33,387 bases of DNA from an uncultured Actinomycetes bacterium (GTDB lineage: Bacteria > Actinomycetota > Acidimicrobiia > Acidimicrobiales > MedAcidi-G1): NCBI GenBank assembly GCA_913052525.1, contig CAJXEU010000001.1, forward strand, positions 1 to 33,387, read 5' to 3'. The position numbers and the translations under genes are program-made. Each line of letters starts with the position of its first letter. Position 1 is the stretch's first letter. The notes below the pieces were generated by a model. The model saw only the letters and a list, made by a program, of their open reading frames with translations. It ran no database searches and had not been told where the DNA came from. Shown here piece by piece: positions 30,060-33,387 of this stretch.

Positions 30060-32307
30060 AAAACTCCAACAGATCTTGACCGAATTTTTTAATTTTTGCT
30101 GGACCTAATCCATGAATAGAAAGAAGTTCATCAGTATTTTTCGGACGTTTCTGAACAAGGTCTAACAATGTTTTGTCATTAAAGATCATAAAAGCAGGTT
30201 TGTCGACGGCCATTTCTGTTCTCCAACTTCTTAAGTCTTCAGTTAACTTTTGATCGCCATTTTCAATTATCTCTTTATCTTCTATTCTTTCTTGAGTTTG
30301 GACCTTTAACTGCTCATAGGGTTCGTCGAATTGACTTAAGATACTCAGTAACTCGTCGCCATAACGGTCGACTTTAAATGACCCGATACCACGTACTCTA
30401 AGGAGCTCGTCGGGGGTAGAAGGCCAGACTTGAATAAGAGAATCTAAAGTAGCATTTGTCAAAATTTCGTATGCCTGTAAACCGAAAAATTTGGCACGGT
30501 CATTTCTCCAAGATCGTAAAGATGCCATCACTGGAGAGTCAGAAGGTATTTCTGAAGTCATTTTTTGGCGTGCTTTAACGATTTGATCAATTTGCTTATC
30601 TTGATTTAAAGGGCGATCAAGACCTTGAATAGTTTCAGTAATAGGTTCAAGCCATTCAGAATGTTCTCTTTTTATAGGCTTGTGATTGCCGAAACTTCTT
30701 TCTCCCGCCCAAGAAAGAAAGAGACTCTCTTTAGCTCTGGTGAGTGCTACATACAGAAGACGCTTTTCTTCCGCGAGAGAGCGAGCGTCTCGAGCATGAG
30801 AGATTGGAACCAGACCTTGTTCAAGACCAACGATGTGCACAGTTGACCATTCAAGCCCTTTAGAAGAGTGGAAAGTAGCAACTTCTACAGCATCAATAGA
30901 GATATCACTTGATGTTCGCACATGGGTTCTTATCCAGGAAAAGAACCCTCCACCAGTACCGGAGGGATCTAGAGCCAAGTATTCCTTCGCTAGAAGTAGG
31001 ATTTCAGAGAATGCTACGGCTCTTTCTTCTAGCTGAGTGTTTGAGTCATCTTCTTGACTCTCATCAGAATCAGTACGTAAGTCCCCTAAAAGATCGCTCA
31101 AAGGCTGGCTGTTTTGTTTGAAGATTTCAAGAACTCTCTTTACGTCAGAGCGATCAAAGAGACTACTACCAGCGAGAGTGCGAACAGGTATTCCCACGTC
31201 TCGGAAGGCACGTGAAAGCATTTCAACTTGGGTATTAGTCCTAGCGAGAACTGCTTGGTCAGACCATCTTCTATTTAGGCCATGACAGTCGCGAACTTGC
31301 TGAGCTACTGCTGTTGCCTCCGCTTTGTCAGAAGAGTAGTAAGTAACGCTAGGAGCGGGCCCACTTGGTTTGTTTGCCTTAAAGTCTTTGTTGTCAAGAA
31401 CAGACGCGGCGGTACGTAAAATTTGAGGAGTGCTCCTGTAATTTTGTTGCAGCCCAACAATTTTTCCACCCGTAAAGTGGGTATCAAACCGTATTAAATG
31501 ATCAGCATCTGCGCCATTCCATCCATAGATTGCCTGGTTAGGGTCTCCTACAACACATAAATTTTCGTTTCCATTTAACCATGTATTAAGAAGATCAACT
31601 TGGAGAGAATTGACATCTTGGAATTCATCAACATAAAGATGTTGGAATCTCCAACGTTGAGCATTGCCAAAAGATCGGTCTGAGCGAATCGCCTTAGCAC
31701 AAGTCACGAGTAAATCATCAAAGTCAATTTTGTTTTGTTTACTTTTTAAATCTTCATATTCATGGTATATCTGGCCAACTAACCCAGACGCTATACCAAT
31801 GTCTCTTCCTTCATCCTCAGCCACACCGGCGTAAGCTTCTGGATGAATTCTCCGAGCTTTAGCCCATTCAATTTCTCCAACTACATCTAGAACCTTGGTG
31901 GAACGGTAATCACGAGGTAATAAGGCTGTAATAAAAGCCGATTTTCTGGTTAGAAGCTCAGGTTCTGGAAGAGACTTTTCTTTCCAAAAATTCCGTAGCT
32001 GTGCATAAGCCACGGCATGAAAGGTTCCAGTAGCGACTTGGTCTCGAAGTCCTAGGTTTCGTAGCCTGTAGTTCAATTCAGAAGCGGCTTTTCTGGTAAA
32101 TGTTAGAGCTAAAACTTTACGAGAATCGTCCAGCCCCATAGCAGATCGCCAAGCGATCCGATGGGTTAAAACCCGAGTTTTTCCAGACCCTGCTCCTGCA
32201 TGAATAGCAAGAGGTGTTGTCTCAACAGTTACCGCATGATGTTGCTCTTCATTCAAATTAAGTAAGAGACCATCTGCGCCGTATGGAAGAGAAATATTTT
32301 CAGACAC
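30049..32307 (-). CDS. UvrD-family DNA helicase with tandem C-terminal HRDC domains (UvrD2-like)
   Basis: A 752-residue SF1A helicase. Motifs in order: A-G-A-G-S-G-K-T (37-44), L-T-F-T-R-K-A-A-S-E-L (68-78), V-D-E-F-Q-D (226-231), V-V-G-D-P-N-Q-A-I-Y-G-W (252-263), Q-Q-N-Y-R-S-T (287-293), T-F-H-S-S-K-G-L-E-W (478-487), R-L-L-Y-V-A-L-T-R-A-K (516-526). Two HRDC-like domains follow (about 593-660 and 686-752). Mycobacterial UvrD2 has one HRDC plus a tetracysteine motif; here I see no such cysteines. It should unwind 3'-tailed DNA in repair. The GTG start has TAGGGT 6 nt upstream. Confidence 0.9.
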   Translation of the reverse strand: MSENISLPYGADGLLLNLNEEQHHAVTVETTPLAIHAGAGSGKTRVLTHRIAWRSAMGLDDSRKVLALTFTRKAASELNYRLRNLGLRDQVATGTFHAVAYAQLRNFWKEKSLPEPELLTRKSAFITALLPRDYRSTKVLDVVGEIEWAKARRIHPEAYAGVAEDEGRDIGIASGLVGQIYHEYEDLKSKQNKIDFDDLLVTCAKAIRSDRSFGNAQRWRFQHLYVDEFQDVNSLQVDLLNTWLNGNENLCVVGDPNQAIYGWNGADADHLIRFDTHFTGGKIVGLQQNYRSTPQILRTAASVLDNKDFKANKPSGPAPSVTYYSSDKAEATAVAQQVRDCHGLNRRWSDQAVLARTNTQVEMLSRAFRDVGIPVRTLAGSSLFDRSDVKRVLEIFKQNSQPLSDLLGDLRTDSDESQEDDSNTQLEERAVAFSEILLLAKEYLALDPSGTGGGFFSWIRTHVRTSSDISIDAVEVATFHSSKGLEWSTVHIVGLEQGLVPISHARDARSLAEEKRLLYVALTRAKESLFLSWAGERSFGNHKPIKREHSEWLEPITETIQGLDRPLNQDKQIDQIVKARQKMTSEIPSDSPVMASLRSWRNDRAKFFGLQAYEILTNATLDSLIQVWPSTPDELLRVRGIGSFKVDRYGDELLSILSQFDEPYEQLKVQTQERIEDKEIIENGDQKLTEDLRSWRTEMAVDKPAFMIFNDKTLLDLVQKRPKNTDELLSIHGLGPAKIKKFGQDLLEFFKE

Positions 32308-32313
32308 GAATGC

Positions 32314-32319
32314 ACCCTA
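32314..32319 (-). promoter_or_regulatory. -10 box (TAGGGT), leaderless start of the helicase
   Basis: TAGGGT on the minus strand ends 6 nt before the GTG at 32307, inside the 39-bp gap after the ElaA-like gene, so the helicase may have its own promoter. Confidence 0.4.
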
Positions 32320-32346
32320 CTCAAGAGAAGAGACAGGCTCTAATGC

Positions 32347-32778
32347 TCAGCGAACAAAAGTCATAGGAAGGTGAGGAATGCCATCACCATCATCGAATTC
32401 TTTTCCAGTTACCACATACCCTAAACTCGTATACCAGTCCGCAAGATGTGCTTGGGCATGCAGCATGAGTTTTCCTTTAGTTGAGTCAACCACGTAACGA
32501 AGAAGCTCAGTAGCTAACCCTTGACCACGAGCCTCTTTGCTCGTCGCTACTCGTCCAATACGAATTCCGCTAGATTCAGTTAAAACTCGAAGGTAAGAAA
32601 CCGGACCGCCTGAACCATTCATCCAAATATGACGAGTCAGAGGATCTGTATCACAACCGTCTAGATCAAGGTAGATAGAAGACTGTTCCACAACAAAAAT
32701 CTCCGACCTTAGACGCAGGAGATCGTAAAGAACCTCTGGTTCAATCTCCGAAAAAGAATGGTCAAAAATTATGGTCAT
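32347..32778 (-). CDS. elaA: ElaA-like GNAT acetyltransferase
   Basis: A 143-residue GNAT protein. L-Y-D-L-L-R-L-R-S-E-I-F-V-V-E-Q (17-32) and Y-L-D-L-D-G-C-D (36-43) are the ElaA signature, and R-I-G-R-V-A-T-S-K-E-A-R-G-Q-G-L-A (73-89) is the acetyl-CoA pyrophosphate loop. The acceptor substrate is unknown. TAACGT lies 7 nt before the ATG with no ribosome site, suggesting a leaderless mRNA that may read into the helicase gene. Confidence 0.88.
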   Translation of the reverse strand: MTIIFDHSFSEIEPEVLYDLLRLRSEIFVVEQSSIYLDLDGCDTDPLTRHIWMNGSGGPVSYLRVLTESSGIRIGRVATSKEARGQGLATELLRYVVDSTKGKLMLHAQAHLADWYTSLGYVVTGKEFDDGDGIPHLPMTFVR

Positions 32779-32785
32779 TAGAGCG

Positions 32786-32791
32786 ACGTTA
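32786..32791 (-). promoter_or_regulatory. -10 box (TAACGT), leaderless start of elaA
   Basis: TAACGT on the minus strand ends 7 nt before the ATG at 32778. Confidence 0.45.
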
Positions 32792-32807
32792 TCGCCCGAT
32801 TTGCAGC

Positions 32808-32833
32808 ACCCATCTTCAACTTGAAAGATGGGT
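32808..32833. promoter_or_regulatory. Inverted repeat next to the alpha/beta hydrolase start
   Basis: ACCCATCTT (32808-32816) is the reverse complement of AAGATGGGT (32825-32833), with an 8-nt spacer. The second arm ends 2 nt before the ATG at 32836. It could be an operator in the divergent promoter gap, or an RNA hairpin covering the start region if transcribed. Confidence 0.5.
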
Positions 32834-32835
32834 AT

Positions 32836-33387
32836 ATGCCGTTAGCTTCTTTGCCCTCCGGAATAGACATATTTTATGAACAATTCGGAAACCCATCTGA
32901 TCCTGCTCTCTTATTAATGCACGGATTAGGGAGTCAGATGCTCTTATGGGATGAAAAGTTTTGCACGGGATTAACAAAAGAAGGACTTCACGTTATACGT
33001 TTCGACTCAAGAGACTCTGGTCTTTCAAGTAGGCCACCCGACGGAACCAACTACACGTTGTCTGACATGGCCAAAGATGTTTTAGAACTTATGGACTTTT
33101 TAGAGATAAACCAGGCCCACATCGGGGGACTATCCATGGGAGGAATGATTGCCCAAACATTTGCTTCAAATCATTCCGACAGATGTCTTAGTCTTATCTC
33201 AATGGCTTCAAATACAGGAAATCCAAATTTTGGTCGCCCCGCCAATGAAACTTTTAAAGCAATGATGGCGCCTGCCCCAGATGACCCAGAGAAAAGGATC
33301 GAAAAAGAATTAACTGATCGACGTCTTTGGGCAAGCACTGAATGGCATGATGAAGAACATGCACGAGCGCTATTTCAGGAGTATGAC
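32836..33387 (+). CDS. Alpha/beta hydrolase (3' end outside window)
   Basis: The first 184 residues of an alpha/beta-hydrolase-fold protein; the frame is open to the window edge. L-M-H-G-L-G (28-33) is the oxyanion-hole loop, R-F-D-S-R-D-S-G-L-S (55-64) the following strand/turn and G-L-S100-M-G-G (98-103) the nucleophile elbow. The later acid and His are beyond the window. The sequence resembles the large esterase/aclacinomycin-methylesterase-like group, with no assignable substrate. The ATG at 32836 has no good ribosome site; an in-frame TTG at 32821 would place the start inside the inverted repeat. Confidence 0.82.
   Translation, partial: MPLASLPSGIDIFYEQFGNPSDPALLLMHGLGSQMLLWDEKFCTGLTKEGLHVIRFDSRDSGLSSRPPDGTNYTLSDMAKDVLELMDFLEINQAHIGGLSMGGMIAQTFASNHSDRCLSLISMASNTGNPNFGRPANETFKAMMAPAPDDPEKRIEKELTDRRLWASTEWHDEEHARALFQEYD

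Noticed and set aside
1-33387. tRNA, rRNA, insertion sequence, prophage or defence island
   Set aside because: The gaps are too short for most of these, no cloverleaf or terminal repeats were found by eye, and no transposase, integrase or known defence gene is present.

Overview
The window reads as part of a streamlined actinobacterial genome, most likely a marine Acidimicrobiia-type lineage (an inference from gene content, not a placement). The actinobacterial markers are mycothiol conjugate amidase (Mca), the mismatch endonuclease NucS, a CysQ that reads like the mycobacterial enzyme, an F420-type luciferase-like oxidoreductase, an HRDC-bearing UvrD helicase, and Thr-rich linkers on secreted proteins. 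Base composition is moderate to low GC by eye. Genes are packed tightly: no gap exceeds about 135 bp, several stop/start codons overlap, and I see no rRNA, tRNA, CRISPR array, insertion sequence or prophage.

Layout. 1-6017 (+): the 3' part of an amidohydrolase of the guanine/8-oxoguanine deaminase type, a small thiamine-binding-like protein, then a complete BMP-family ABC importer (lipoprotein, double ATPase, two permeases). 6024-8794 (-): two overlapping genes for unassigned fold-type II PLP enzymes. 8929-12638 (+): a secreted Thr-rich protein with a peptidoglycan-binding-like segment, a PaaI-type thioesterase, an MgtE-type cation transporter and a PhoU/TrkA-C protein. 12650-14086 (-): stomatin-like protein and NfeD. 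14168-18916: mca, an SCP2-like protein, a serine beta-lactamase-like hydrolase (-), a double-hotdog thioesterase, an LLM oxidoreductase and a small unknown protein. 18920-23620 (-): PAP2 phosphatase, geranylgeranyl-reductase-like flavoprotein, VanW protein, NucS and CysQ. 23688-26453 (+): cysD-cysN-cysC. 26471-28171 (-): EttA. 28236-30059 (+): HAD hydrolase, exonuclease III, MmcQ/YjbR protein. 30049-32778 (-): UvrD2-like helicase and ElaA-like acetyltransferase. From 32836 (+): an alpha/beta hydrolase that leaves the window.

How the genes work together. The first block looks like uptake plus deamination of a purine-like or related nitrogen heterocycle. CysD/N/C make PAPS from sulfate and the divergent CysQ removes PAP, so the sulfate-activation cycle is complete here except for a PAPS user. 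NfeD and the stomatin-like protein form a classic membrane pair, as do the MgtE-type and PhoU/TrkA-C proteins. NucS, exonuclease III and the helicase are DNA-repair functions.

The most striking pattern is regulatory. At least eleven genes that head a transcription unit have a TANNNT hexamer ending 6-8 nt before the start codon and no Shine-Dalgarno sequence, which is the arrangement of leaderless transcripts. Genes inside operons or with a 5' leader instead often carry clear AAGGAG-type sites. The importer operon appears to begin with a leaderless seven-codon leader ORF whose stop overlaps the lipoprotein start.
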